A DNA stretch of 64,000 nucleotides. It comes from Tetradesmus obliquus (Eukaryota; Chlorophyta; Chlorophyceae; Sphaeropleales; Scenedesmaceae). Each line of letters begins with the position of its first letter. Position 1 is the stretch's first letter. Location: the NCBI GenBank assembly GCA_030272155.1, contig CP126192.1, forward strand, positions 5,056,501 to 5,120,500, read 5' to 3'. The notes under the pieces were generated by a model. It was given only the letters and a program-made list of their open reading frames with translations. It was not told where the DNA came from and did no database searches. Positions 23,701 to 34,616 of the stretch are shown one piece after another. The position numbers and the translations under genes are program-made.

Positions 23701-25866
23701 CTGCGCACCTGCAGGCCGCGCACGTAGTTCCAGTCATGCACGCGCAGCACGTCCGCAATGGGTGCAGGTGGCACGCTCAGCTCCCATTCCAGCCGCTGCT
23801 GCAGGCCCCTGCTGCGCAGGATGCCGCTGCCCTCCTGCGACAGCACTCGAATGCGATCCACATTCTCCGGGGGAGGGTGGCAGCCGCGCGGCAGCGGGTC
23901 TGGGCACGTCCGGTGCAGCTCACACTCATGCGGCGCCACAATCAGCGTTGGCAGCTGCTTGACTGTGTCGTCGGCGCCGTCTGCAGCTGCAGCAGCTGCT
24001 GCGGCGCGGTTGGCGGCGGTATCGCCTGCGGCAGCAGCCTCCGCTGCTGCTGCTGCCGCTGCGCGCAGCCGAGCTGCCAGCGCTGTGTGGCCTCTGCGGT
24101 GCGCCAAGTCAGCTGGCGTGAAGCCATGCTTGTCTGTTACGCTGAGCGCTGCCGCATGTGCCTGCAGCAGCAGCGGCGCTGCAGCTGCTGCGCCGTAGAA
24201 AGCTGCTGCAGCAAGCGACGTGAAGCTCTGCTTGTTCTTTGCCACTGCGGCGTCTGCAGCGTTCACTGACTCCTGAGACAGCAGCAGCTGAAGCACTGCT
24301 GGCTGGTTGAAGCGTGCCGCCACATGCAGCACGTTGTCACCGTTGTTGTCCTGATGACAGCATGAAAAAGCGCAACATTGCAGTCAATCAACCAGCATAC
24401 CGGTTATGCGAGGTACAACACAATCAGCATTGGTTTCAACATCTGACAGGTGTGCGCGCAGCTATATGCAGCCTGTGTCACTTGCCGAGTGTGGTTCAAG
24501 GCCAGCCTGCGTATTTGGCATATACAGCAGCGCTGTGCGCACCACCCATGCAGCAACTGCACACACATGCAACGGCATGCACACGCATACCCATCCGGCT
24601 GTACCCACCTGCATCTCCAGCAGGTTGGGTGGGTCCAAGGGAGGATCCTCGCCAGCCGCGGCATCTGCTGCTGACGCTGCTGCCACCTGCGCTGTCAGCG
24701 CTGCTGCTGCTTCCGTAGTCGCCTGCAGCAGCAGCTGGCACACCTCTGCTAGGCCCAGCTCGGCTGACCAGTGCAGCGCCAGGCGGCCGCAATCGTCCCT
24801 GCAAGCATACACAGGTTGGGTGTCCACACCAGCCAGGACATGTGTCAGGTGTAATGATGCAGACACTGTGAGGCTTAAGCAAGCGATGCGACAAGCAGGC
24901 ACAGTGCACGACGTGTCGTATGCGCACCATCTCCCCTCCACCCTACCCTTGTCCACCCAACATCACACCACATGCTGGTCATTTGCACACGCTGTTCATG
25001 GCAGCGCACCTTTGGATAGAGTCCGCGCCGGCCTCCAGCAGCAGCTTTGCCAGCTGCAGCGCTGCATCCTCGCGCCCTGGCAGCGCGCCGGTGCATGTGG
25101 CCATGTGCAGGGGCGGGCAGCCGTCACAGTCTACAGACACGCTGGCCTGCGCCTGCACCAGCAGCTGCGCACACTCCACATGGCCTGCAGGAGCACGGCA
25201 GCACATAACCAATTAGCATATGAAAACCACAGCATGATGTCGGAATGTGAATGAGAGCTTGACACTGTGGTTGCTGCCTTGCTATTTGAATCTGTTTGTC
25301 GTGCTGCAGGGTTGATAAGGATCCTTGCCTGCCAATACTGCGTGTGGGTGCACTCACCTTGCAGGATAGCTATGTGCAAGGGTGTGCACTCGTTCTGGTC
25401 CTTGGCCTGCAAGTAGGGGTCGTCATTAGGCAGCAGCTGCTCCTCTGCAGGCCCCTCGCCATCCTGCAAGCAGATCCGGTGCAACACATGTCATCACCTG
25501 CTTACTAATCTGTGATCAAATCATGGTTCATGGTTGCAATCCCACTGCTGCAGTAAACGCACTGCTGCAGTATCAAGAAACACGTCATTTCAACACACTC
25601 GAGCAATCAAGTTTTGGACAGCTCACCACATCCATCTGCTGCTGCAAGTGTGATGTGCGCTGCTCCAACAGTTGCTTCAAGCTCTCCACATCACCAGATG
25701 CTGCTGCATCGTGCAGGAGGCTGCAGACAGCGCCATAGCAGGGAAATGGGTGAAGACATCCAGCAGTGAACGGGGATACTCTTGACAAGATCCCACATGA
25801 GCTTGGCACTTACAACAAGTCCTCCGCCTCAGCATCTGAGCCAGAGAAGTCACTACTGTCGGCCAT
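20728..25866 (-). CDS. Ankyrin-repeat class II-type histone deacetylase, about 937 aa
   Basis: Twelve exons: 25814-25866, 25627-25720, 25358-25463, 25010-25184, 24609-24798, 23709-24350, 23254-23549, 22803-23038, 22309-22544, 21766-21992, 21472-21537 and 20728-21220. All phases agree and the total is 938 codons. The acidic N-terminus (MADSSDFSGSDAEAEDL) precedes about five ankyrin repeats (LLHDAAASGDVESLKQLLEQ, NECTPLHIAILQG, PPLHMATCTGA, RLALHWSAELGLAEVCQLLL, NVLHVAARFNQPAVLQLLL, HGFTPADLAHRRGH). The deacetylase domain carries RPPGHHAG (about 477-484), GSHGFCLLNNVAIGAAYA, ILDFDVHHGNGT (zinc ligands D532, H534), SAGFDAH (D742) and LEGGYN, so the catalytic set is present. An alanine/charged coiled tail with an SKRRR patch, perhaps nuclear, ends the protein. 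An alanine/glutamine insertion lies in exon 9. It should remove acetyl groups from histones or other proteins, with partners chosen by the ankyrins. Confidence 0.92.
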
Positions 25867-26439
25867 TCTTGCTGCTGCCCTTCAATCGCTGCCTAGCGGC
25901 AGAGAGGCTGCGGTGACTGCTACTGTAACTACAAACTCAGTTCTGGAGGTGTGTTTGGGCAGCAAGCAGCGAATGACTGTGGAACACCAGTAAGGCGAGC
26001 ACAGCAGGAGCAGGTGTGCACTTGGAGTCACTACACACCTGCGCTACAGCGCACTGTCAAGTCTCTCACTTGACGATCTGCGCTCGTTGAACCAACCAGG
26101 ATGGGAAGGGAGCCACAATAGAACCACACCGTTAGTTGTCACTCCATTTCTGTCTGCTGTGACCTATTCACCTGACGCAGCAGCATCCCTTTGCATTATA
26201 ATTTCAAGACAGCGACAATCAATAGTCAGTCTGAGGACAGTGACTTCTGTGCGTGACACAGCACTCTCTTGTCGAGCCTTGCTGCCGCTGCTACGGGGCC
26301 CATCGCCCCTTCGTCAACTTTGAAGTCATCCTGAACACATACAACAGCTTGTGCTTCAGCTGCACAGTCGGCACAGGCACAGCGGCAAGCCTAACGAGAG
26401 CGCAGGGGCCGCTGCGCCTCTCGTATGCTCTAAAGAGCA
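25867..26439. promoter_or_regulatory. Divergent promoter region of the deacetylase and CUE genes
   Basis: The 573 bp between the two start codons hold both 5' UTRs and promoters. No individual element could be assigned. Confidence 0.45.
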
Positions 26440-27711
26440 ATGTCTGTCGTCGCACAAAGTCCATACACGAGCGGCAAGCGCTTGTTCGAGGACGACACAA
26501 GCAGCACAGACAGCCCACACCAACCCGGAGTCAAGAGAGGCCGGTTCGACAGCCCAGCAGGGCGTTGCCGGCCCTCCACAGTTCAGGCACCCCTCAGCCA
26601 CGCCCAGGCGGGGTTGCACCCCACAGCAGTGGCTGCACTGAAGTCTCTGTTTCCAGGCATGGACGAGCAGGTAACGACGCATTGCAGCCCCTATTGCCTC
26701 TGAACAGTGGCCATGATTCTTGTATTGACCCCTTAACCTTTATTTATGCAGGCAGTTGAGTCCGTGCTGGCAGAATGCGGCCAGGACATTGATGCTGCCA
26801 TCAGGCGTCTGACTGAGCTGAAGCTGAGCAATGCAGAGCAGCAGCAGCAGGCACAGGCGGCAATGGCAGCATCTAACCAGCAGCACGACACCACAAGTGT
26901 GGCAGATGGCGGGCAGCAGCAGCAACAGCAGCAGCAACAGCAGCAGCAACAGCAGCAGCACCAGGAGCCTGCTGGCCCGCAGACGGCAGAGCAGTGGGTG
27001 GATGCCCTGGTGCAGGAAATGGCTGCAGCAAAGGATTTCACAGATGCGCGTGGACGGGCTGCCAAGATGCTGCAGGCTTTTGAGCACTTTGTCAGCGCCA
27101 GGAGTAAGGAGGTGAGCAGGACTTGCAGTATGGCGTTTGGCTTGCGCTTTCAAGAATGCAGGAGCTTGCATGTGTCTGCCTTGGGGGTGAGCACGCCTGG
27201 CATGGCACTTGTGGTTTGTGGGTTTCTTCTGTTCCTGCAAGCCTGCTGAGCTCTTGCAAGCCTGCCGAGCTAGATACATTGCTGTCTGGTGCAGTTGTCA
27301 GCTGCTGATGCCGACAGGCTAACTGGTTGCTGAGAGACCTAGTACCTGACCCTCTCTGCCACAGCTGCAGCCACAACATGTCTACAATGTGCAGCTGCTC
27401 ACATTGACACGTATTTGATGGGACTGCTGGTGCTGTTGCTGCTGCAGGGTTCGTGCAGCGGGTCTCAGGCGCGGGCAGAGGAGGCGCTGCGGGAAAACGC
27501 AATCCTCAAGCGTGCAGTGCAGATCCAGAATGCCAAGCTGCAGGAAGCAGCAGCCAAGGACCAGGAGCTTGCAGGAATGAAGCAGGTGCTGGGGCAGTAC
27601 CAGGAGCGGCTGCGGCACCTGGAGCTCAGCAACTACTCGCTGGCGCTGCACCTGCAGAAGGCTACAGACGACAGGTCGCAGACAGCGAACAGGCCGCCTG
27701 ATGTGTTCTAA
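26440..27711 (+). CDS. CUE-domain (ubiquitin-binding) coiled-coil protein, about 284 aa
   Basis: Three exons, 26440-26670, 26752-27111 and 27448-27711, all phase 0. A disordered N-terminus (KRLFEDD, VKRGRFD) leads into a CUE domain: VAALKSLFPGMDEQAVESVL then ECGQDIDAAIRRLTEL, with the MFP-like FPGM and the C-terminal di-leucine-type helix expected for ubiquitin binding. A poly-Q tract (CAG array) separates it from a conserved helical region (AEQWVDALVQEMAAAKDFTD, RAAKMLQAFEHFV) and a coiled coil (AEEALRENAILKRAVQIQN through LRHLELSNYSLALHLQKA). The same order occurs in plant 'ubiquitin system component CUE' proteins. The acceptor of exon 3 could also lie a few codons later, before ARAEEALREN. 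It is probably cytosolic or nuclear. Confidence 0.85.
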
Positions 27712-28463
27712 GCAGTAGCAGCAGCAGCTGTGGCTTTGCTTAGCGGTATTGTTCTTAGGCAGGTGCTTTTGAAGATCTTTGCTGTAGGTGTGCTTGTCTG
27801 TAGTTAGGCAGAGTGGGGCCAGGCATGCAGCAGCGGGATAGCTGACCTGGCACGAGTGGTCTGAGCTGCGGGCTTGGCAGGAATAGATGCGGTAGCAGCT
27901 GAGGGTGATGCAGGATGTTAAACGCCATTGTGCCCATGGCAAGCCAACACTGTGCACTTGCGATGGCAGTGCAATGTCATCCTGATGCTCCATGCTTGTT
28001 GGCGCAGAACTGGAAGTGCTACGTCTGACAGCTGCGCAGATGAGCATCACTTTGCTGGCAAGTGTTTACACACGCTGTCTGGTCTGTGGTCGCCATTTAT
28101 GAATCAGTTCTGGGTTGACAGTCGTGTGTCTATCTTGTATACTAGCAAGCCCCATAGTGCTGGTGTCATCACTGTTGGTGACTTCCAGCCGCCTGGTGGA
28201 GTTGTGCAACGGGGACATCTCCCGCCTTCCTTGTGCCAGCCAATGCATTGCAATCATGCAGTAGAGTGATGGGTTCTGCGCAGCTAGCTAGCTGTGCTAT
28301 AGATGTGCAGCGCCATTGGTTTTTGGCTTGTATCATACTGTATGAGAAATATAGCGAGAATCACAGGGTCACAGTCAGAACCATGTTGCAGCTGTGCTGT
28401 GTACACAATGGCCATGGCCATCTTGCTGCAGCTGATGCTGAAGAAGTTGTTGTGGGGTCCTTG

Positions 28464-28468
28464 TGTAA
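28464..28468 (+). terminator. Candidate TGTAA polyadenylation signal of the CUE gene
   Basis: TGTAA on the sense strand about 750 nt after the CUE stop codon. A plausible chlorophyte signal with moderate chance risk. Confidence 0.35.
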
Positions 28469-28552
28469 CTCGCAATGCTGGCATGCAACAGAGCTACATC
28501 AACAGTCCCAGCAGCATGTGCGAAAGTTGCAGTTGTGACAACTTGAGATGCG

Positions 28553-28557
28553 TTACA
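28553..28557 (-). terminator. Candidate TGTAA polyadenylation signal of the glutaminyl cyclase gene
   Basis: Reads TGTAA on the minus strand about 230 nt after the stop of the glutaminyl cyclase gene. Confidence 0.4.
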
Positions 28558-28789
28558 TACCGTCTCAGGTGAAGGAACAAGTCATGCTGCCCGTTGACAC
28601 AGGAAATGAGCACCAGCCTTGCAAGGCAAGAACAGCTACTCGCAATAGCCCTGGCCAGCGTCCAGCGGCTGGCCAATCGCTTGAAACATTTACTGAAGAT
28701 CACGTACACCCGACTGCACAATTATGGAATGTGAAAACGTTTTACTGCACGATCATGGTATGCCACCAGGATGGTAGTACACACCAGCA

Positions 28790-30950
28790 CTACTTCCTGA
28801 CAAAGCACGATTGCCGCTTGGCCAAGGCATCATCCGTTGCATTGACCGGCACCGGCACCACCTCAAAGATGCGCGGCCAGTACTTGCCGGTGATGAATAG
28901 CCGCTGCCGGTGGTGGTCCCAGGCAATGCCTGCAGCAGCGTTGAGAGCGGGAGCAGCAGCATAATCAGTTGGGCAAACAACTGCCGACAAACAGCAAACT
29001 TGGTAAGCTTGCACACCTTTGGCGACATATGCAAGGGTGGCTGCCTCATCTGCAATGCTTCACATTGCACCACATTCTCTCCCATTCCTGCAAGCAGTTA
29101 ATCAATCCTACGACGCATGTTATTACTGTTCCTGCTGTCACATGGCAAGGACCCAAGCACTCTGTTCAGCTGCTGTTGTCGGCTGTAATAAATGCATGCA
29201 CGCAACAGCCACGCAACGGCTGCCTCATGCAATGCCCAGCAAGCCTTGTTCTTGCAACATCATGTGCGGCAATCAAGGCCGCTCACCGTTGAGCACGTCC
29301 ATGCCGTTGCTGGCCAGGTTCCTGTCCTGCAAGCTCTGGCGCAGCCCGTGCATCAGCAGCCAGCCCTTCACCTTGCCCGTCTCGGGGCAGATGCGCGCGA
29401 TGCAATTTGTCTGCCACACATTGGCCCACACCTCCCCGCCAATGAACTCAAGCTGCGCACATGGCAGCAGTAGCAGCAGCAGCAGCAGCAACAGGCATGC
29501 GAGGAACACAGCGTCAGCAGACAGCTGCAGCACTGCATGCATGTAGTGGCTGGCTACAGCAGGGCATATCAGGACTTGCCATGCAGTCTGCACCAACGTG
29601 TACTGACCATGGTTGAGTGCATGCTGTAACAAGCCCGTTCTGCCCACACACCCACTGCATAACAGTCAACCAAGCCGAACACTTGTGCTCACCTCATTCA
29701 GCGCAAACACGGGCTTGCTGCCGTCCATGACCCGCATCTGCTTGACAATCTTAAAGCCATTGGCGGGGTCCAGCCAGAAGAGCTGCTCAGAGCCGTCAGA
29801 GGCCACCAGCAGGTTACCATCTGTGGTGAGGCCCCAGCCGTCATTAAGCGGCGTGGTGAAGGTGCCAACCTGCGCGTGCCCGGAGACAACCAAGTACATG
29901 TTATGTCCAAGGATGGTTGAGATAGGCTGTTCTGTGTGTTCTGTGCAGGTGCAAGGCCCCAGCCGTCCTTAAGCGGCGTGGTGAAGGCGCCGACCTGCGC
30001 GTGCGCCCAAGAAAGGGGATGTATGTGTACATGTTATGTGCTAGGATGGTTCAGGTGGGCGGTTTGATCCCTGCACGTGAAAGGCGAGCACTTCAGCTGC
30101 AGCATGTTCTGCGCCTGGAGGCTGCTGCACCACGAAATCATGAGCCAAGAAGAAACATCGTGTGCTCTGCCACTGCCAAGATGGCATGCTTGGATGCAAA
30201 CTGGCGCGAGCCTGCGAAAAAGGCATGCAGGCAAGCAGGAGCCTGCCAGGCAGTTGCTGCTTTGCCCCTCTGGCACATCAAGAACAACATATACCGTGCA
30301 ACTGGTGTGGGACACGCACCCAAAACCACCGCTACAAGGCAAACATGTGCACAGCTTCCTGTGGCAGCCCCAGCCCTGCCGCTGCTTGTATGCTTTTGAA
30401 ATCATAAAGCTGAAGCGCCCCAGGCCGATGGGTCAGGCAACAACGTAACCGCAAGTGTCCCACAGGCTGCACGGCTGCCGGCGCATCACCGCCAATCGTG
30501 CACAGCAGCGGCAGCAGCAGCAACAGCAGCACGCACCTGCTTGAGGTCTGGCACACTGTAAATGAAGCCAGCCCCGCTCAGCCATGTGATCTGATACAGC
30601 TTGTCACCTAGGCGCGTGGCACCCTCGCCAAACCACTGCGACGCCATGGGTGTCTTTGCCAGCACCCTGCCATCGGCAACCTGCACCGCCCGCATGGTGG
30701 ACTCTCCATACATGCCTGCAGGAAGGGCAGCGGCAACGCGTGCAGATAGTGGTGATGACGCACCCGAATGATACTGCGCAAGCGCAGAGTCCCTTGCAGG
30801 ATTGAAGAGCATGAGTAATCAAGACCCACACTCTGCTCACATCAACAGGGTTTGCACTTCAGCTGACATCTTGTGTGCGCAAATAAAGGCGTGCCGGTAT
30901 GGCTGCAACAGCAGTCCTGCTGCATCAACATGACAACGCTCCTGCTGCCA

Positions 30951-30981
<31 letters not shown>

Positions 30982-31391
30982 TGCAGCTGCTGCCAGGTCC
31001 CAGCTGCTGCTGCAGCAAGGCCATGCCTCACCCCTGCTGTCAAGGCAGGCACGGTGTTGACTGAGACCCACCTGTAGACTCCCAAAACACTTCCTTGCAA
31101 GCAGAGCCCCCTCCTGTGCGCTCGCATATGTTGTCAAACTGCAGGCCTGCGAGCAGCTCAGGTGCTCAGCGCGGATCATCAGCTTCCAGAGTGTCAGTTA
31201 ACAGCGTACGCACCTTGTGTGAAGGCATAGGGGTCGTGTGCGTACTCGGCTACCACTTCGTAGCCATAGAAGTCCGGCAGCTGCTCGGTGCTCTGGGCTG
31301 GGCAGTGCTGGCATGATCCGATCAGCAAGAACGCGGTCCAAACTAAGATACTAGCCCGAGCTCTGACCGGCGATAACTTTCGTCTACTCAT
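28790..31391 (-). CDS. Plant-type glutaminyl-peptide cyclotransferase, about 293 aa
   Basis: Six exons: 31214-31391, 31072-31113, 30537-30715, 29693-29869, 29287-29452 and 28790-28929, with phases that agree throughout (882 nt in all). The N-terminus is basic then hydrophobic (ASILVWTAFLLIGSC), a signal peptide or anchor, so the enzyme should enter the secretory pathway. The body is the glutamine cyclotransferase family of plants and bacteria: YGYEVVAEYAHDPYAFTQG, VFWESTGMYGESTMRAVQV, GEGATRLGDKLYQITWLSG, NDGWGLTTDGNLLVASDGS, LEFIGGEVWANVWQTNCIAR, GWLLMHGL, NGMDVLNGIAWDHHRQRLF and ITGKYWP. The family forms a beta-propeller and converts N-terminal glutamine of secreted proteins to pyroglutamate. 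Length is close to the plant enzymes. The intron before exon 4 carries a partial duplicate of that exon. Confidence 0.9.
29955..30055. repeat. Intronic echo of glutaminyl cyclase exon 4
   Basis: About 100 bp repeat the segment starting at 29831, offset by 125 bp. The copy includes the first 40 or so nt of exon 4 on the coding (minus) strand, its acceptor (gcgcag before the codons for VGAFTTPLKDGWGL) and flanking intron. It diverges from the original at a few bases. It lacks the rest of the exon and a clear donor, so it is probably not spliced as a full exon. Confidence 0.85.
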
Positions 31392-32222
31392 GGCCTGCTG
31401 CTCAGCGCTGTTGGAACATGCAGCAACGGATTGTGCTTTTGAGCGTTGTACGACGAAATATTGAACGGTTTACGTTGTCAGCTACCCAAAGGATGCTCCG
31501 GGATGGAGTTACCAGGCAACAAGAACCCAGCAGAAGTGGCTAACAGTCATGTCACCCATCCCAAGAACCCAGCAGAACTTCAGCCAAGAACTTTTCATTC
31601 TTAGAAGACGTCCGACCTACATGCACATCTCAATGCCTTTGTTGATCCACACAAACAGTAAATAACCCTGCTGCGTATCCCAGCACTACGGCCTGAGGCT
31701 GGCACCAATGCAACTCCACAGCACGCCAGGCCCAACACACACAGAGGCAGCGCCTCTTACTTTATAAGGAGTTGCACTGTACGTGACTGTACAGCACAAA
31801 ACTTGACTGAAAGAATGCAATCGAATGAATCAGTATGCTTGGTGTGAGTTCGGTGCAGCCAGCAGGTTTGCTCATTCAATTATGCACGGCCATCCATGCA
31901 GGCCCTGAGAGTTCTCTGTATTCAAGGCAAAGCATACACGCTGAGCTGACTGCAGCACTAGCTCCACCAGCATAGGCTTGCACTAGTCTAAACAACCCTC
32001 AGCCTGCCTAGCCAACACAGCCTACTATGTGCATAGTGCTGGCCACTCCTGCAGGTGCAGGGGCACCGCCTAACCTGTTGTTTTGTGACTGAGGTGGCAG
32101 ATGCACCCCGATCAATACGCAACCCTGCATCCTTGAGAGTAGCAGACACTGGGAACAAAAGAACAGCAACGAAACAAATCCACAGATCTTACTTGCCCTG
32201 CAGCCTGTGTCTGCAGCTGTGC
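31392..32222. other. Intergenic between two minus-strand genes
   Basis: 5' flank of the glutaminyl cyclase gene and 3' flank of the bestrophin gene. No coding signal seen. Confidence 0.4.
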
Positions 32223-33545
32223 CTAGTCCACCATACCATCGCTGGACACTTCATTGACCACCGGTGCCTTCACAGCTGCCGCAAACACCGACATGTTCAT
32301 CGCGTGCTGCCAGGACATGTGCGCGTGCGGCTGCTGCTGCTGCTGCCGCTGCACCAGGTTGTATGTGGTCTCGTCCATGAGCATCATGCCGCTGATGTGG
32401 CGCTCCGCCTTCTTGCACAGGTTCTCAAGGGCCAGGATGGAGAAGGGCTCCTCAATCTGCACCCCAATCTCCTCAATGCCTGCAAGCAAGCACGCATGTA
32501 GGAATGGGTTCGTCACACAAGGAAAACAAAGGCTAGAAGGGGCACACGTGAACACGGCATCTGGCAGAACTCCTTCACTGCACGGATGTTCAACAGCCCT
32601 ACCTCCTGAATTGTTGAGTACGCAAAAAGTGTTCCCAAATTGTTGTTCGAGTCTGTCATAGGTTGAACTGCAGCTGGAGTGCAGCCAATGCACACTCGCT
32701 GAACAACGCAGCAGTGGCAGCAGCACTGGCAGGACGAGCAGCGCATGCACAGCAGCATCACCCAGCCACTCAGCTGTCTAGGCACCAGGATGCAAGCCAC
32801 ACAAAAGCCATAACAGCACACTCTTCTGAGCTCAAAAATGTGCACAAAACCTGGTCAATGCCTATGCATGTGTGTCGCCCCTCACCTAGCAGCACGAAGC
32901 TGATGACTGCCACAGTGGGCACCACCAGCCAGCCGCATGAGCCCCACAGTGCCAGCGGCAGCAGCAGCAGCCACAGGATCAGGAAGCGCGCCGTGTGCCT
33001 GCAGCGACAGCAGCAGCAGCGGCAGCAGCAGAGGATAAGACAACAGTTCTCGTAGACAGTGAAGACATGCTGTTCAACAACATTGCGTTTCCAAAGCCAG
33101 GCAAGACAGAGGCCTACCGCAGCACTCCAGCTGCCAGGCGCAGATAAGCTTGCCTACTGCGCCCGCCAACAGAGCATACAGAGCACAAACAGTCCTGCGT
33201 CAGTGGTGATGTGAAGGAGCACAGCGTGCAGCACCAAAGGCAGCTGCTATCCTGATTGAACCTATCTAGTTTACTCTTTCACCCGGTTCTGCCGCTAGCC
33301 TGCCCGCACGCTCCCAACAATTTTTTACTTTTTGATTCTTGTTGCACCTATCTGTCAAAGCACCTGGTGTAGCTGAGCGGGATGGGCGTGTTGAGGATCC
33401 TGTCGCAGGCGCTGAGGTTGATGCTCAGCTCAGTCAGCGCCTCCTGCAGCCGCACCACAGCAAACTGATCCAGCCCGCTGTTGCTGACGGCGTGGCTCAG
33501 CACCAGGATGCAGAAGTTGGGAGGGTGCGGGCTCGTCACCTGCAC

Positions 33546-33578
<33 letters not shown>

Positions 33579-34585
33579 TGCGGCGGGTGTCAACACACGT
33601 GTATGGTTATGGTCCTGCAGCTGCACACACCCCTGCTCAATGTTTTCCGTTGCAGCAACCCTGTCACCCATGCACCAGCCCCACAGCTGGCAACACTAGC
33701 TACCACAGACGCGCACCGTTGCACACACGCAGCAGCACCACGACCACCACCACAACCACAACCACAACCACCAGCGGCAGCAGCACAACCACAACCAGCA
33801 GCAGCAGAGAATACGCACCAGCTGGCTCAGCTCGCTGGGCTCCAGCCAGGCAGCCAGCTCCTCCTCCAGCGGCTCACAATAACAACAGCAGTGACAAAAA
33901 CACTTGTTCAAATTGATGATGTCTCACCAGCTGGCTCAGCTCGCTGGGCTCCAGCCATGCTGCCAGCTCCTCCTCCAGCGGCTCATCCTCCCGGATGTAC
34001 CACTTGCTGGCGCGGCAGAAGGCCACCAGCCAGCGCGCAAACAGCGCGCGGCACGCCACGTCAGCACGCGGCACCAGCGCCAGCACCTGGAGGGGCAGCA
34101 GGGACAGGCAAGCTCTTGAGCTTGGGCATTCTGATTTTGATGCATGCTGGGCTGCGTATGTTGCTAGCAGCTGAACCAATGATGCACTCGTCAGGCAATG
34201 TAGCGTGACGCTGCAGGCAGGCTTTGGTATGTCGTGACAAACACACGTGCACAGTATCACAGTTGGCTGTGCGATTCCGACTGCACGCTGCGAATGCTTT
34301 CACATGCATGTGATACTGCCTGCAACTCAGCGGCTCTCACCTGGCGGCAGATGTCTCTGCACGTGGTGGTGATGCGCCCGAAGCGGCGGCGGCCCTCGTT
34401 CCAGCGCCCGTAGCTGCTGTTGGTGCGGAACACCAGCAGCAGCGACAGCGCGAACGAGGTCAGCTGGAAGGGCTCGATCGGCAGGATCGGCAGCGCGGGC
34501 AGGAACGACAGCAGCAGCTGCTTCGCGTGCAGCGTCTGGTAGGCAGCGACAGCTGCAGCAATAGCAGCACACAGCAGCAGCAAGG

Positions 34586-34616
<31 letters not shown>

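Larger units (their letters stand above)
27712..28789. other. Convergent 3' regions of the CUE and glutaminyl cyclase genes
   Basis: Holds the two opposing 3' UTRs. The candidate poly(A) signals (28464-28468 on plus, 28553-28557 on minus) are only 85 bp apart, so the two transcripts probably end close together or overlap. No exon seen. Confidence 0.5.
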
